A stretch of DNA of 64,000 bases from an uncultured Ruminococcus sp. (GCA_934474025.1 CAKSMF010000007.1:1-64000); one strand, 5' to 3'; shown: positions 42,316-52,313, counted from the stretch's first letter. Notes: generated by a model not told the origin, from the sequence alone. A program made the numbers and translations.

Positions 42316-44565
42316 TTGAAAAACACAAAAAAATCATATAAGAGTAATTCTGCTTTGAAACTATGGTCTTTTATTTCAGCACTGGGAGCAGGGTTCCTGC
42401 TCACCGGAACAGATATGGCAGGAGTCGCATCATTTGCAGATATATCAATAGCCGGAGCTTTGCCTCTGCCACTGTCTGCAACGGTACTTGCCGGCAGTTT
42501 TCTGCATTGCATAATTAATCATACCATAGGAAAGAACATTGTTAAAATTACAGCAATGGTAATTATCCTTATTGCAAAAATGTTCTATGAACCTAAAAAC
42601 ACTCCACGTGTAAACGGTCTTACTACGGCAATCAGTATTTTCACGGCAGGAACAGCTATTTCAGCTCTTATAGGTGAAGTGCCATATAAACTTCTTTTCT
42701 ATACATTTTACGGCGGACTTGCAGGTTTTACAGCATATTCTCTTGCATTCATAATTTGCGGACTTAAAAAGCGTTTTGTACTTGATTTTTCAACAACTAC
42801 CGGCTGTGCCTATGCAATGGTTTACACTATATGCGTTGCATCATTATGTTCAGTAAACATTCCTTACATAAATATAGGACTTATTTTCGGAATTACTGTA
42901 ACGCTTTTCGGAGCTTATTATTATTGCCATACCGGAGGTGTTATGTGTGGTGCTTTGACAGCTTGTGGTGCTTTTTTATCTTCGGTTGACTGCGGAATGA
43001 CTGTAGTTCTTCTTCCGGCTTCCGGACTGCTTACCGGATATCTGAATAAACAAAAAAATACTACTGCTTCTTTCTGCTTCATTGGAATAAACTTTACACT
43101 TATGGTTCTTACAGGAATTACACAGGACAGCATTTATAGTATGATTGACGTTATTTTTGCAGTGATACTTTTTCTTATAATTTCTCCTGTGTATTCTGAT
43201 AAATGGTTTACAACAGGAAGTGACAAAGTTTCAGCTTTACCGGAAGTCCTTAACGTGAGAATGACATTTCTGGCAAATACTGTCGGTACAATCAGAACAG
43301 AATCAGAAAAAATCTCTGAGATGCTTTCCAGAAAAAAATATGAAAGCAATCTTAAAACAGAAGATGTTATTAATGCTATATGTACTGAATGTCCTAATAA
43401 ATTTGACTGCTGGAAAAATAACCCCCAGAATACAAAATCGGGTTTCATGAAACTTGCAACAATGATGGAATTTTCAGCAGAAACTTTTCCATATGAAATA
43501 GGTAACTGCATTTACAAAAACGGATTAATTAACTTTTATAAAAAAATTAACTCCGAAAAGGCTAATGAACGTATTATGTCATTACGTCAATCAGATAATA
43601 TGACATTGCTTTCTGAACAAATGAAAACCATTGAAGAAATTATATATTCAGCCGGTCAACGTCTTGATATGAGATTCTCTGCACCAATAAGCAAAATGGT
43701 TAAAAATAAACTTAATAAATTCGGTTTTTATCCGTCGCAGGTAATTTCATACTATAATGAAAAAAATCGTCTGCATACAGAAATATACTTCAATAAAAGA
43801 AACTCTCCTGAAAATTTCACAAGAGTATGTGACCTTGTTTCAGATGACCTCAGAGTGCCTCTTGAAAGTTCAGTTCCGGTAAACTCCGGTGAGCAGGTGA
43901 GAATAAGACTTTTTGAACGCCCTAAATACAAGCTTGATGTATATTCAAAATCTGTGTGTTCTGAAAATTCCTACAATGAAAACGGAGATACATTTACTTC
44001 TTTTGGTGACGGCACGGGAAAATCATATATTGTTCTGTCCGACGGAATGGGAAACGGAAAAAGTGCTGCTGTTGAATCAAGAATGGTTATTAATCTTTTC
44101 AGAAAGCTTGTCGGCAGTGGTGTTGATTACCGTTCAGCAATAAAGCTTATAAATTCCATAATGATGACAAAATCAACAGATGAAACTTTTGCTACGCTTG
44201 ATGCGGTTTGTATTAATCTCGATAATTGTGAACTTACTACAATAAAATCCGGAGCATCTGCAACTCTGATACGTCATAAGGGAAATGTAATAAAAATTAT
44301 ATCTCCAACCTTTCCAATAGGAATTTACAGCAAGTCTGAAATCTTTTCATGCAACTGTGATTTTGAAGAAAACGATATTATAATTATGTTTTCTGATGGT
44401 ATAAGTGAAAATGAATATCGCTTTATAAAGGAGTTACTTTTAAGTTCAGATGACCTGAAAAAAATTGTTGACGAAATAACTGCCAAAGCTGAAGTATTCA
44501 ATCCTACCATACATAATGATGACATAACGGTAATCGGAATACGTCCAGTAAAATTTTCCCCGTAA
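42316..44565 (+). CDS. spoIIE: Stage II sporulation protein E (SpoIIE)
   Basis: The forespore PP2C phosphatase that dephosphorylates SpoIIAA to activate sigma-F, and interacts with FtsZ at the polar septum. 749 residues: about ten membrane helices (25-305), a central regulatory region with ICTECPNKFDCW (Cys pairs, about 353-364), and a C-terminal PP2C domain (about 545-745) with LSDGMGNGKSAAVES (about 575-589) and MFSDGISENE. The TTG start follows AGAGGGTGA. TATAAT at 42273-42278 lacks a standard -35, so sporulation control is plausible. Confidence 0.93.
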   Translation: MKNTKKSYKSNSALKLWSFISALGAGFLLTGTDMAGVASFADISIAGALPLPLSATVLAGSFLHCIINHTIGKNIVKITAMVIILIAKMFYEPKNTPRVNGLTTAISIFTAGTAISALIGEVPYKLLFYTFYGGLAGFTAYSLAFIICGLKKRFVLDFSTTTGCAYAMVYTICVASLCSVNIPYINIGLIFGITVTLFGAYYYCHTGGVMCGALTACGAFLSSVDCGMTVVLLPASGLLTGYLNKQKNTTASFCFIGINFTLMVLTGITQDSIYSMIDVIFAVILFLIISPVYSDKWFTTGSDKVSALPEVLNVRMTFLANTVGTIRTESEKISEMLSRKKYESNLKTEDVINAICTECPNKFDCWKNNPQNTKSGFMKLATMMEFSAETFPYEIGNCIYKNGLINFYKKINSEKANERIMSLRQSDNMTLLSEQMKTIEEIIYSAGQRLDMRFSAPISKMVKNKLNKFGFYPSQVISYYNEKNRLHTEIYFNKRNSPENFTRVCDLVSDDLRVPLESSVPVNSGEQVRIRLFERPKYKLDVYSKSVCSENSYNENGDTFTSFGDGTGKSYIVLSDGMGNGKSAAVESRMVINLFRKLVGSGVDYRSAIKLINSIMMTKSTDETFATLDAVCINLDNCELTTIKSGASATLIRHKGNVIKIISPTFPIGIYSKSEIFSCNCDFEENDIIIMFSDGISENEYRFIKELLLSSDDLKKIVDEITAKAEVFNPTIHNDDITVIGIRPVKFSP

Positions 44566-44660
44566 ATACGCCATATATGAATAGATATTCAAGTGTACAT
44601 TTTAACAAGTCTTTTGGAAATAATTTAGAGATTTTGTAGCATATTGCATAAAATAACTTT

Positions 44661-44693
44661 GATAAAAATTGGCATATTGCTGAAATTTTTATC
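44661..44693 (+). repeat. Hairpin and short repeats between spoIIE and glgB
   Basis: GATAAAAATT and AATTTTTATC pair perfectly over 13 bases. The loop holds GGCATATTGC, nearly repeated at 44638-44647 (AGCATATTGC). It may act as the spoIIE terminator. Nothing else is seen between the genes apart from the glgB promoter. Confidence 0.4.
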
Positions 44694-44709
44694 TTATTTC
44701 TAAAAACAC

Positions 44710-44738
44710 TTGAATAATTATCTGATTTCTGTTAAAAT
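44710..44738 (+). promoter_or_regulatory. Promoter of glycogen operon
   Basis: TTGAAT (44710-44715), 17 bases, TAAAAT (44733-44738), 25 bases before the glgB start. Confidence 0.65.
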
Positions 44739-44762
44739 GTATATAGCAAAGGAGGCTGAATT

Positions 44763-46781
44763 ATGTCTGCTAAAAATAATAATCTCAATGACTTTCCACT
44801 TTATCTGTTTTATCAGGGTAAAAATTACGAGGCTTATAAGTTTTTCGGGGCTCATTCCCGTAAAAAAGGTCGTTCACGGGTTTTCACTTTCAGGGTTTGG
44901 GCTCCTAATGCTGTGAGTGTTTCAGTCGTGGGGGATTTTAATGACTGGGACAGAAACAAAAATCCTATGATACTTATCTCTGACGGCGTATGGGAAGCTG
45001 AAATCCCTAAGCTTAAACAATTTGATATTTACAAGTACAGCATAAGAACTAGAGATGGCAGAACTATATTGAAGTCTGACCCTTATGCTTCACATTTTGA
45101 AACCCGTCCGAATACTGCTTCCAAAATATATGAAAGCGAATATCAATGGAACGATTCAGAATGGTTTACACAAAAGCAGGAACAGAATATATATAAAAGT
45201 CCTGTCAATGTCTATGAAGTTCATCTCGGTTCATGGAAAGTAAAAAAACAAGATACTTTTATGGACTATATATCATTTGCAACTGAAATTATTCCATATC
45301 TTAAAAAAATGTCATACACTCACATAGAGTTCATGCCACTTACTGAATATCCTTTTGACGGTTCATGGGGATATCAGGTTACAGGGTATTTTGCTCCGAC
45401 TTCACGCTATGGAACTCCGGACGATTTCAGAAAAATGATTGATATGTTCCATGAAGCCGGAATAGGTGTTATTCTCGACTGGGTGCCTGCTCACTTTCCT
45501 AAAGACGGAGCAGGTTTATACGAGTTTGACGGTACTTGTTGTTATGAATATACCGACGAACGAAAAAAAGAACACAAATCATGGGGAACAAGAGTTTTTG
45601 ACTACGGCAAACAGGAAGTTTGTTCTTTCTTGATTTCAAGTGCTAATTACTGGTTTAATGAATTTCATGTTGACGGTCTCAGAGTAGATGCAGTCGCTTC
45701 AATGCTTTATCTTGATTATGACCGTCGTGACGGCGAATGGGTCGCTAACATAAACGGCGGAAGAGAAAACCTTGAAGCTGTACAGTTCTTTAAAAATCTT
45801 AATCAGGCTATTTTTGCAAATCACCCATATGCTCTCATGATTGCAGAAGAATCAACCGCTTGGCCTATGGTTACTAAACCTGCTGATGTAGGCGGTCTTG
45901 GTTTTAACTTTAAATGGAATATGGGCTGGATGAATGATATGTTACAGTATATGTCCCTTGACCCTCTTTTCCGTTCTTTCCATCACGATAAACTCACTTT
46001 CTCATTTTATTATGCTTTTTCCGAAAACTATGTACTTCCTATTTCACATGATGAGGTAGTTTACGGCAAATGCTCAATGTTCAATAAAATGCCTGGCGAA
46101 CGCAGTCAAAAATTTGCATCTTATCGTGCATTTCTGGCATATATGATGGCTCACCCCGGTAAAAAACTTCTTTTTATGGGTCAGGAATTCGCACAGGAAA
46201 ATGAATGGAATTATCAGACACAGCTTGACTGGAATTTGATAAAAGATTCTCCCGAACATAAACTGATGCTTAAATATTCGGAAAAAATTAACAAGTTCTA
46301 TTTACAAAATTCTCCCTTATGGCAGAATGACGATTCATGGAAAGGTTTTAACTGGATTTCCAACGATGACAACAAACAAAGTATTATAGCATTCCGCCGT
46401 ATAGGCGACAATGACGAAGAAATTATTATCGTTTGTAATTTCGTTCCGGTTGCTCGTCATGATTATAAAATCGGCGTTCCGAAAAAGGGGAGATACAAAC
46501 TTATTTTCAATACCGATGCTGAAGAATTCGGAGGTTCGGGCATAACTGAAAAATCATTCAAAACTGAAAAAACTGCTATGCATGGTTTTGACCAGAGTAT
46601 TTCTATGACACTCGCCCCATTATCCGTAATATATTTAAAATTCGCTCCGGTAAAGAAAAGAACTCCAAAAACCGAAAGCACAAAAGCTGAAACTACCGTC
46701 AAGAAAACACTTTCAGCAAAGTCTTCCGGAACTTCTAAGTCTGAAACCTCAGCAAAGAAAAAAACTGCTAAGGCTGAATAA
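44763..46781 (+). CDS. glgB: 1,4-alpha-glucan branching enzyme
   Basis: Introduces alpha-1,6 branches into glycogen. 672 residues. A CBM48 domain (about 25-120, FTFRVWAPNAVSVSVVGDFNDW) precedes a GH13 barrel with the nucleophile in DGLRVDAVASMLY (about 302-314), acid Glu in AEESTAWP (about 361-368) and ISHDEVVYGK (about 425-434). The last 40 residues are an odd Lys/Thr/Ser/Ala-rich tail (KRTPKTESTKAETTVKK...). AAAGGAGG precedes the ATG. First gene of glgB-glgC-glgD-glgA. Confidence 0.95.
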   Translation: MSAKNNNLNDFPLYLFYQGKNYEAYKFFGAHSRKKGRSRVFTFRVWAPNAVSVSVVGDFNDWDRNKNPMILISDGVWEAEIPKLKQFDIYKYSIRTRDGRTILKSDPYASHFETRPNTASKIYESEYQWNDSEWFTQKQEQNIYKSPVNVYEVHLGSWKVKKQDTFMDYISFATEIIPYLKKMSYTHIEFMPLTEYPFDGSWGYQVTGYFAPTSRYGTPDDFRKMIDMFHEAGIGVILDWVPAHFPKDGAGLYEFDGTCCYEYTDERKKEHKSWGTRVFDYGKQEVCSFLISSANYWFNEFHVDGLRVDAVASMLYLDYDRRDGEWVANINGGRENLEAVQFFKNLNQAIFANHPYALMIAEESTAWPMVTKPADVGGLGFNFKWNMGWMNDMLQYMSLDPLFRSFHHDKLTFSFYYAFSENYVLPISHDEVVYGKCSMFNKMPGERSQKFASYRAFLAYMMAHPGKKLLFMGQEFAQENEWNYQTQLDWNLIKDSPEHKLMLKYSEKINKFYLQNSPLWQNDDSWKGFNWISNDDNKQSIIAFRRIGDNDEEIIIVCNFVPVARHDYKIGVPKKGRYKLIFNTDAEEFGGSGITEKSFKTEKTAMHGFDQSISMTLAPLSVIYLKFAPVKKRTPKTESTKAETTVKKTLSAKSSGTSKSETSAKKKTAKAE

Positions 46782-46802
46782 ATTTTTGTAACTATTTCAG
46801 TA

Positions 46803-46819
46803 AAGTCCACTGTGGACTT
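46803..46819 (+). promoter_or_regulatory. Hairpin before glgC
   Basis: AAGTCCA-CTG-TGGACTT, a perfect 7-bp hairpin in the glgB-glgC gap, about 12 bases before the TAGGAGG ribosome binding site. No T run follows, so it is more likely an mRNA processing or stability element than a terminator. Confidence 0.5.
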
Positions 46820-46843
46820 ATGAAACACTTTTAGGAGGATTAT

Positions 46844-48070
46844 ATGTATACAAAGAAAAAATGCGTTGCAATGTTGCTTGCCGGCGGTCAGGGAAGCAGA
46901 CTATATGCACTTACTAAAAATGTCGCTAAACCGGCTGTTCCATACGGCGGAAAATATCGTCTTATAGATTTTCCGCTTTCTAACTGCACTAATTCCGGTA
47001 TTGATACAGTTGGTGTACTTACACAATATCAACCACTTGTACTTAATGAATACATCGGCAACGGTCAGCCTTGGGATTTGGATAAAATGAATGGCGGTGT
47101 ACACGTTCTTCCGCCTTATGAAACTCAGTCCGGAGCTTCATGGTATGAAGGTACAGCAAACGCTATTTATCAGAATATCCGTTTCATTGAACGCTATAAT
47201 CCGGAATACGTTGTAGTTCTCGGCGGTGACCACATCTACAAAATGGATTACTCAAAAATGGTTGATTTTCACATTGCTAATGATGCAGATTGTACAATCT
47301 CCGTTATAGATGTTCCATTAGCTGAAGCATCACGTTTCGGTATCATGATTTGTGATGAAAACAACAAAGTTACAGATTTCGTTGAAAAGCCTAAAGAACC
47401 TAAGTCCACACTTGCATCAATGGGAATTTATGTTTTTAGCTGGCAAAAACTGAAAAAATATCTCATTGAAAACGAAAATGACGCAAATGCTAAGCGTGAA
47501 CGTGGTGAAAAATGGTCTAAAGACTTCGGAAAAGATATTATTACTTCTATGCTCCGTGATGACCAGAGACTTTTTGCTTATGAATTTGAGGGCTACTGGA
47601 AAGATGTCGGAACTATTGACTCACTTTGGGAAGCTAATATGGACTTGCTGAGTCCAAGTGTTCCTCTCGACCTCTATGACCCAAGCTGGAAAATATATTC
47701 ACGTAATAATTATATGCCTCCTCAGTATGTCGGAGAAAATGCTAATATCGAAAATTCCATGATTGATGAGGGAAGCAATATTGATGGCTCAGTTGATTTC
47801 TCAATAGTATTTTCAGGTGTTACAGTGGAAAAAGACGCAACTGTCAAATACAGCATTGTTATGCCGGGAACTGTTATAAAATCCGGAGCAGTCGTTGAAT
47901 ACGCAATAGTCGGAAGCGACAGCGTTATTGAAAGCGGAGCTCACGTAGGTTTAGACCCTGAACAAGTTGAAAACCGTGACGACTGGGGCGTTGCCGTTGT
48001 TGGTAACAATGTAACTGTTTCTGAAAACAAAACAGTTGCTCCTAAAGAAATTATTGGCGAAAACATCTGA
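46844..48070 (+). CDS. glgC: Glucose-1-phosphate adenylyltransferase, catalytic subunit
   Basis: Makes ADP-glucose from glucose-1-phosphate and ATP, the committed glycogen step. 408 residues: nucleotidyltransferase domain with LLAGGQGSRLYALTKNVAKP (about 11-30), GGDHIYKMDYSKM (about 127-139) and FVEKP, then a left-handed beta-helix C-terminal domain (about 300-400) with hexapeptide-like repeats. TAGGAGG precedes the ATG. It pairs with GlgD encoded 18 bases downstream. Confidence 0.96.
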   Translation: MYTKKKCVAMLLAGGQGSRLYALTKNVAKPAVPYGGKYRLIDFPLSNCTNSGIDTVGVLTQYQPLVLNEYIGNGQPWDLDKMNGGVHVLPPYETQSGASWYEGTANAIYQNIRFIERYNPEYVVVLGGDHIYKMDYSKMVDFHIANDADCTISVIDVPLAEASRFGIMICDENNKVTDFVEKPKEPKSTLASMGIYVFSWQKLKKYLIENENDANAKRERGEKWSKDFGKDIITSMLRDDQRLFAYEFEGYWKDVGTIDSLWEANMDLLSPSVPLDLYDPSWKIYSRNNYMPPQYVGENANIENSMIDEGSNIDGSVDFSIVFSGVTVEKDATVKYSIVMPGTVIKSGAVVEYAIVGSDSVIESGAHVGLDPEQVENRDDWGVAVVGNNVTVSENKTVAPKEIIGENI

Positions 48071-48088
48071 CCGGAGGGAATTTTTAAT

Positions 48089-49210
48089 ATGAGTGTTAAT
48101 TATAATTTTTTAGGACTTATCTTCGCAAGTATGCATGATTCTTATGTAAGCGAACTTACAAAGCAGAGAACTATGGGTTCAATACCATTCGGCGGACGTT
48201 ATCGTCTTATAGATTTTCCGCTTTCAAATATGGTAAATTCCGGCGTTTATGAAGTCGGTGTTATCACAAAGTCAAACTACGGTTCACTTCTTGACCACCT
48301 TGGTTCAGGACGTGACTGGGATTTATCACGTAAAAAAGGCGGTTTACATCTTCTTCCACCATACAGCCAGACAGGCGGTATGTACAAGGGAAGACTTGAC
48401 GCTTTAAGCAATATATGGAGCTTTGTTGAACATTCACAGGCAAAGTATGTTATTCTTGCTAACTGTGATGTTGTTACTTCTATCGACTTTGTTCCTGTAC
48501 TTAAACAACATACAGATACAAATGCAGATATCACCTTAATATACAGCAAAGGTATTTACGACTGCGAAAAAAACAATTATGTTACTGTTCTTAATTTCGA
48601 TGAGGATAATTGTTTAAGAGATGCTCTTGTTGCTCCACAGATTTCAGGCGAATGCAATATGTGGCTTGATATGATGATTGTCAGCAAGGATTTCTTAAAG
48701 AAAATTGTTTTTGAAGCTTCAAGCCGTAATCAGCACAGCTTTACACGTGAAATACTTCAAAGCAAAGCCGGTGAATATAAGATTATGGGTTATGAACACA
48801 GAAATTTCTTTACAAGAATTGACAGTATTCATAGTTATTATGAAGCTAATAAAATGCTTCTTGATTCTGAAAAAAGAAACGCTCTCTTTAACAAGAGTAT
48901 GCCTGTTTATACAAAAATCGGTGATAATGGCCCTGTAAAATACGGTCTTGAATCAAATATAAAAAATTCTCTTATCGCTGATGGCTGTATAATTGAAGGA
49001 ACTGTAGAAAATTCTATTTTATTCAGAGGAGTAAAAGTAGGCAAGGGTACAGTTGTTAAAAACTCAATTATATTACAGGGCACTAAAATCGGTGAAAATT
49101 GTAGTATTTCTTCTGTTATCACTGATAAGAACGTTGAAATAAGTTCTGATAAAGTTCTTACTGGTTCTGAAACCTATCCGCTTTACATAGGCAGAAACAG
49201 TAAAATCTGA
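48089..49210 (+). CDS. glgD: Glucose-1-phosphate adenylyltransferase regulatory subunit GlgD
   Basis: A 373-residue GlgC paralogue. The N-terminal nucleotide motif has decayed (LGLIFASMHDSYVSELTKQRT in place of GGxGxRL), so it is not expected to be catalytic; in Bacillus-type bacteria GlgD forms a heteromer with GlgC and raises its activity. PFGGRYRLIDFPLSNMVNSG (about 32-51) and the C-terminal beta helix are conserved. GGAGGGAAT precedes the ATG; 14 bases separate it from glgA. Confidence 0.94.
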   Translation: MSVNYNFLGLIFASMHDSYVSELTKQRTMGSIPFGGRYRLIDFPLSNMVNSGVYEVGVITKSNYGSLLDHLGSGRDWDLSRKKGGLHLLPPYSQTGGMYKGRLDALSNIWSFVEHSQAKYVILANCDVVTSIDFVPVLKQHTDTNADITLIYSKGIYDCEKNNYVTVLNFDEDNCLRDALVAPQISGECNMWLDMMIVSKDFLKKIVFEASSRNQHSFTREILQSKAGEYKIMGYEHRNFFTRIDSIHSYYEANKMLLDSEKRNALFNKSMPVYTKIGDNGPVKYGLESNIKNSLIADGCIIEGTVENSILFRGVKVGKGTVVKNSIILQGTKIGENCSISSVITDKNVEISSDKVLTGSETYPLYIGRNSKI

Positions 49211-49224
49211 CGGGGTGTTTCCTT

Positions 49225-50643
49225 ATGAATATACTTTTTACTGCCAGCGAGGCTGTACCATTTGCGGCCTCCGGCGGTCTTGCCGATGTAATAGGTTCAC
49301 TTCCTAAATCAATTAATGCCAGTGGCAATAAATGCTGTGTGGTTATACCTCTTTATAGTTCAATCAGCAAAGAATTACGTTCACAAATGACTTTCATAAA
49401 TAACATAACTGTTGATGTTTCATGGCGTAAACAATACTGTGGTATTTTTAAATATACTGTAGAAGGAATAGATTATTATTTCATTGATAATGAATATTAT
49501 TTTGCCCGTGACGGTTTATACGGTTTTTATGATGATTGTGAAAGATTTGTATTTTTTGACCGTGCTGTACTTGAAATGTTACGTCATATAGATTTTAAAC
49601 CGGATATAATTCATTGCCATGACTGGCAAACAGCATTAATTCCTGTTTATTATAATATTTATTACAAGTATCAGCAAGGTTTTAGCGAAATTAAAACTGT
49701 ATTTACAATTCACAATATCGAATATCAGGGTCGATATGGTCTTGAAGTTTTAGAAGAGCTTATGGGTATTCCTAATTATAATGTAAATCTTCTCGAATAT
49801 GACGGCTACGTTAATATGATGAAAGGTGCTTTTGAAACGGCTGATTATATTACTACTGTAAGTCCAAGTTATGCATGGGAAATTCTTGACCCATGGTATG
49901 CTCATTCTCTTGACAGAATACTTGTCACTAAACAGTATAAGCTTAAAGGTATCCTGAATGGCATAGATTATAATTTATATAATCCTATGAATGACAAATT
50001 TATTTCCGGAAGTTTTTCCGCTGATGATATCTCCGGAAAAAAATTCTGTAAAAAAGCTCTGTTATCTGAACTCGGTTTAGCTGATGGCGATGAACCCATT
50101 ATTAGTATTGTTACAAGATTTGTGAATCACAAGGGAATAGACCTTATACGATGTGTTTTTGAAGAAATTGTTGAAATGGGTGTCAAGTTTGCAATCCTCG
50201 GAAGCGGTGAAAAAATTTATGAAGACTTTTTCCGTGAAATGTCACTAAGATATCCAGACAGAGTTTCTTTGACACTTGGCTTTGTTCCTGAACTTTCACA
50301 TAAAATTTATGCTGGGGCTGATATGTTCCTTATGCCTTCACAAAGCGAACCTTGCGGATTAGCACAAATGATTTCAATGAGATACGGAAATGTTCCGATT
50401 GTTCGTGAAACCGGTGGTCTGCGTGATTCCGTCAGAGACAACGGCGGTGTGAATGGTAATGGTTTTACATTTAAAACTTATAACGCAAATGATATGCTAA
50501 ATGCTGTTAAACGTGCTATTCATACATACAATGACAAAAAAGCTTGGCATGCTCTTGTAAAGCGTGCTATGAATTGTGATTATAGCTGGAAGTCTTCAGC
50601 AGAAGTGTATATAAAACTTTATAAAGAAATTATATCTCAATAA
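49225..50643 (+). CDS. glgA: Glycogen synthase (ADP-glucose)
   Basis: A GT5 enzyme that extends alpha-1,4-glucan with ADP-glucose. 472 residues, GT-B fold. Present: PFAASGGLADVIGSLP (12-27), HCHDWQTALIPVYY (about 132-145), TVSPSYAWEI, and the C-terminal MPSQSEPCGLAQMISMRYG (about 371-389) with the catalytic Glu. The Lys15 of the classical KTGGL motif is Ala here. Last gene of the glycogen operon; a bidirectional terminator follows. Confidence 0.95.
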   Translation: MNILFTASEAVPFAASGGLADVIGSLPKSINASGNKCCVVIPLYSSISKELRSQMTFINNITVDVSWRKQYCGIFKYTVEGIDYYFIDNEYYFARDGLYGFYDDCERFVFFDRAVLEMLRHIDFKPDIIHCHDWQTALIPVYYNIYYKYQQGFSEIKTVFTIHNIEYQGRYGLEVLEELMGIPNYNVNLLEYDGYVNMMKGAFETADYITTVSPSYAWEILDPWYAHSLDRILVTKQYKLKGILNGIDYNLYNPMNDKFISGSFSADDISGKKFCKKALLSELGLADGDEPIISIVTRFVNHKGIDLIRCVFEEIVEMGVKFAILGSGEKIYEDFFREMSLRYPDRVSLTLGFVPELSHKIYAGADMFLMPSQSEPCGLAQMISMRYGNVPIVRETGGLRDSVRDNGGVNGNGFTFKTYNANDMLNAVKRAIHTYNDKKAWHALVKRAMNCDYSWKSSAEVYIKLYKEIISQ

Positions 50644-50644
50644 T

Positions 50645-50679
50645 AAAAAAACGCTATTTAAATAAATAGCGTTTTTTGT
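50645..50679. terminator. Bidirectional terminator, glgA / DUF2828 gene
   Basis: AACGCTATTT and AAATAGCGTT form a 10-bp stem with a 4-base loop, with A run before and T run after. Confidence 0.88.
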
Positions 50680-50698
50680 TTCCATAAAATTTTAATAA

Positions 50699-52168
50699 TT
50701 ATTTTATAACAAGATACCTTTCTGATAAAATTATATTATTCATGGCATCTAAAGGAGACATATCACCAGAAATTGTCATATCAAATACTAGCGGTGAAAA
50801 TCCTGAAACAAGAGTTACACCTGTTTCAGACATAGTGACAGGCATATTATTATTTCTCGATGCTACATTCCAGAAAACAACACATGGAAGTTTATATCCT
50901 TTTTTTTCATACATTTTTTTCATAGTTTCAAAAAGGGGAGAACTATTTCCATTGATTATGCAACTATCAAATTCCATATCAGATATTATATAAATTTTTT
51001 CCGGAATGTCACTTTGCAAAAGTTTATTTTTAACAGCTGTATCAAGAATTAATTTGAATACTGCTTCAAGATTTGTGTTTGCCAATTCTTTAAATTTTTT
51101 GCAGTAACGGGCTTTTTCGTATATATCATTACCTTTGATTTCTATGAGTCTTGGATTTTCAGAAAATGTTATAAAATGATTTGAAAATTCACCCTTATTA
51201 TGTTCAGCAAAATATATTCCAAGAGATAAAGATACATCAATTGGTCTTATTGAATTACGTTGACCAATAGTCATAGAACCTGAAGTATCTATAACAGCAA
51301 TTGCATTTTCATTGTTATCTCCATAAGACGGGAGATTATTCCATGTTACATCAAGTGACAGTCTTTCATCTGTATCTTTTTTAAATAAAGAGAAACAGCG
51401 TCTTACAATTTCATATGGTTGCAGAACTGATGTATTAATTTTTTCTTTACCGCTTTGTACCTCTTTAAGATACTGTTTATAGCGTTCCTTGTCATATGTT
51501 ATAAATGCATTACGATATTTGAACATAGCACATGAAGGCTGTTTTGAATAATCAAAAGTATAATCATATGTTCTTATGTGATTTTCAATGATATCAATAT
51601 ATTTTCTTAATTGGGAAAGCGTTTGTCGATATTCTTTGTCACTCATTCCAAGTAATCTGGCTAACTTTTTTCCCATTACTTTAGTTTTGTCAGATGATGT
51701 ATTAACAGACGGTAACCATTTTGCTAAAAGAGATATTGATTCATTGTTATTTGCTGATTTGATATCTGATTCGAGCTGTTTTTTTATCTCATTAACAGCA
51801 CAACTTTCACATGGAGTATTAAGAAACACAAGTAAATCGTCATATCTTCCATATTCCGAAATATATTGAATGTTTCTTTCAACTGCATCTGGTGCATATA
51901 CAGAAAGAATTTTCATAGCTATTCTGAAAAAGCGTCTTTCACCCAAACCGCCTCTTATATCTCTTATATAAAAAAGGATTTTCATAGTTATTTCGGGATT
52001 TTCAGCATAAGCACTTGTTACTATATCTAAAATCTCTTTTTCTTTTGCGTCTCGCATTCCGCCTGCTCTGAAAAAAAGGTCAAGACAGTTATTTTCTGTT
52101 GTGGAATACGTCAAACCGCCGTTTTCAGTATAAGTAAGATTAGCTTGCTTTTTCAAAAAATTCAGCAT
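50699..52168 (-). CDS. DUF2828 protein with vWA domain (TROVE-like)
   Basis: 489 residues. The N-terminal two thirds are helical repeats with MKILFYIRDIRGGLGERRFF (about 60-79), YISEYGRYDDLLVFL and LLAKWLPSVN, the DUF2828 pattern that resembles the HEAT-like TROVE ring of Ro60/Rsr. The C-terminal part (about 290-489) is a von Willebrand A domain with the MIDAS start AVIDTSGSMTIG. Ro60 relatives bind Y RNAs and act in RNA quality control; here three RNA-like hairpins lie immediately upstream. RNA binding by this protein is inference. AAGAGG precedes the ATG. Probably last gene of the maf-DUF1015-NADAR operon. Confidence 0.78.
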   Translation of the reverse strand: MLNFLKKQANLTYTENGGLTYSTTENNCLDLFFRAGGMRDAKEKEILDIVTSAYAENPEITMKILFYIRDIRGGLGERRFFRIAMKILSVYAPDAVERNIQYISEYGRYDDLLVFLNTPCESCAVNEIKKQLESDIKSANNNESISLLAKWLPSVNTSSDKTKVMGKKLARLLGMSDKEYRQTLSQLRKYIDIIENHIRTYDYTFDYSKQPSCAMFKYRNAFITYDKERYKQYLKEVQSGKEKINTSVLQPYEIVRRCFSLFKKDTDERLSLDVTWNNLPSYGDNNENAIAVIDTSGSMTIGQRNSIRPIDVSLSLGIYFAEHNKGEFSNHFITFSENPRLIEIKGNDIYEKARYCKKFKELANTNLEAVFKLILDTAVKNKLLQSDIPEKIYIISDMEFDSCIINGNSSPLFETMKKMYEKKGYKLPCVVFWNVASRNNNMPVTMSETGVTLVSGFSPLVFDMTISGDMSPLDAMNNIILSERYLVIK

Positions 52169-52199
52169 GAAACTACCTCTTTTCTGTTTTAATATTTAC

Positions 52200-52257
52200 A
52201 AGGCACTATTATATTCTTCATAATATTTTTCAAAATAATTATTGCTGTTAGTGCCTT
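52200..52257. ncRNA. Tandem hairpin element, copy 1
   Basis: AAGGCACTA (52200-52208) and TAGTGCCTT (52249-52257) form a perfect 9-bp closing stem around 40 bases. TTGCTGT (52242-52248) sits directly against the 3' arm. Inside, TATTAT/ATAATA can form a second hairpin. Four to five T follow on the + strand. The orientation is unresolved: T runs favour the + strand, gene order the minus strand. Same family as the next two elements. Confidence 0.5.
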
Positions 52258-52262
52258 TTTAC

Positions 52263-52313
52263 ACGGTTCATTTTAATAACACCATTATTTATATGTTTTG
52301 CTGTACGAACCGT
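52263..52313. ncRNA. Tandem hairpin element, copy 2
   Basis: A different closing stem, ACGGTTC (52263-52269) with GAACCGT (52307-52313), encloses a loop with the inner hairpin AATAA-CACCA-TTATT and the same TTGCTGT motif (52298-52304) next to the 3' arm. TATTTTTTTT follows. The changed stem with a kept motif argues for selection on structure. Confidence 0.5.
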
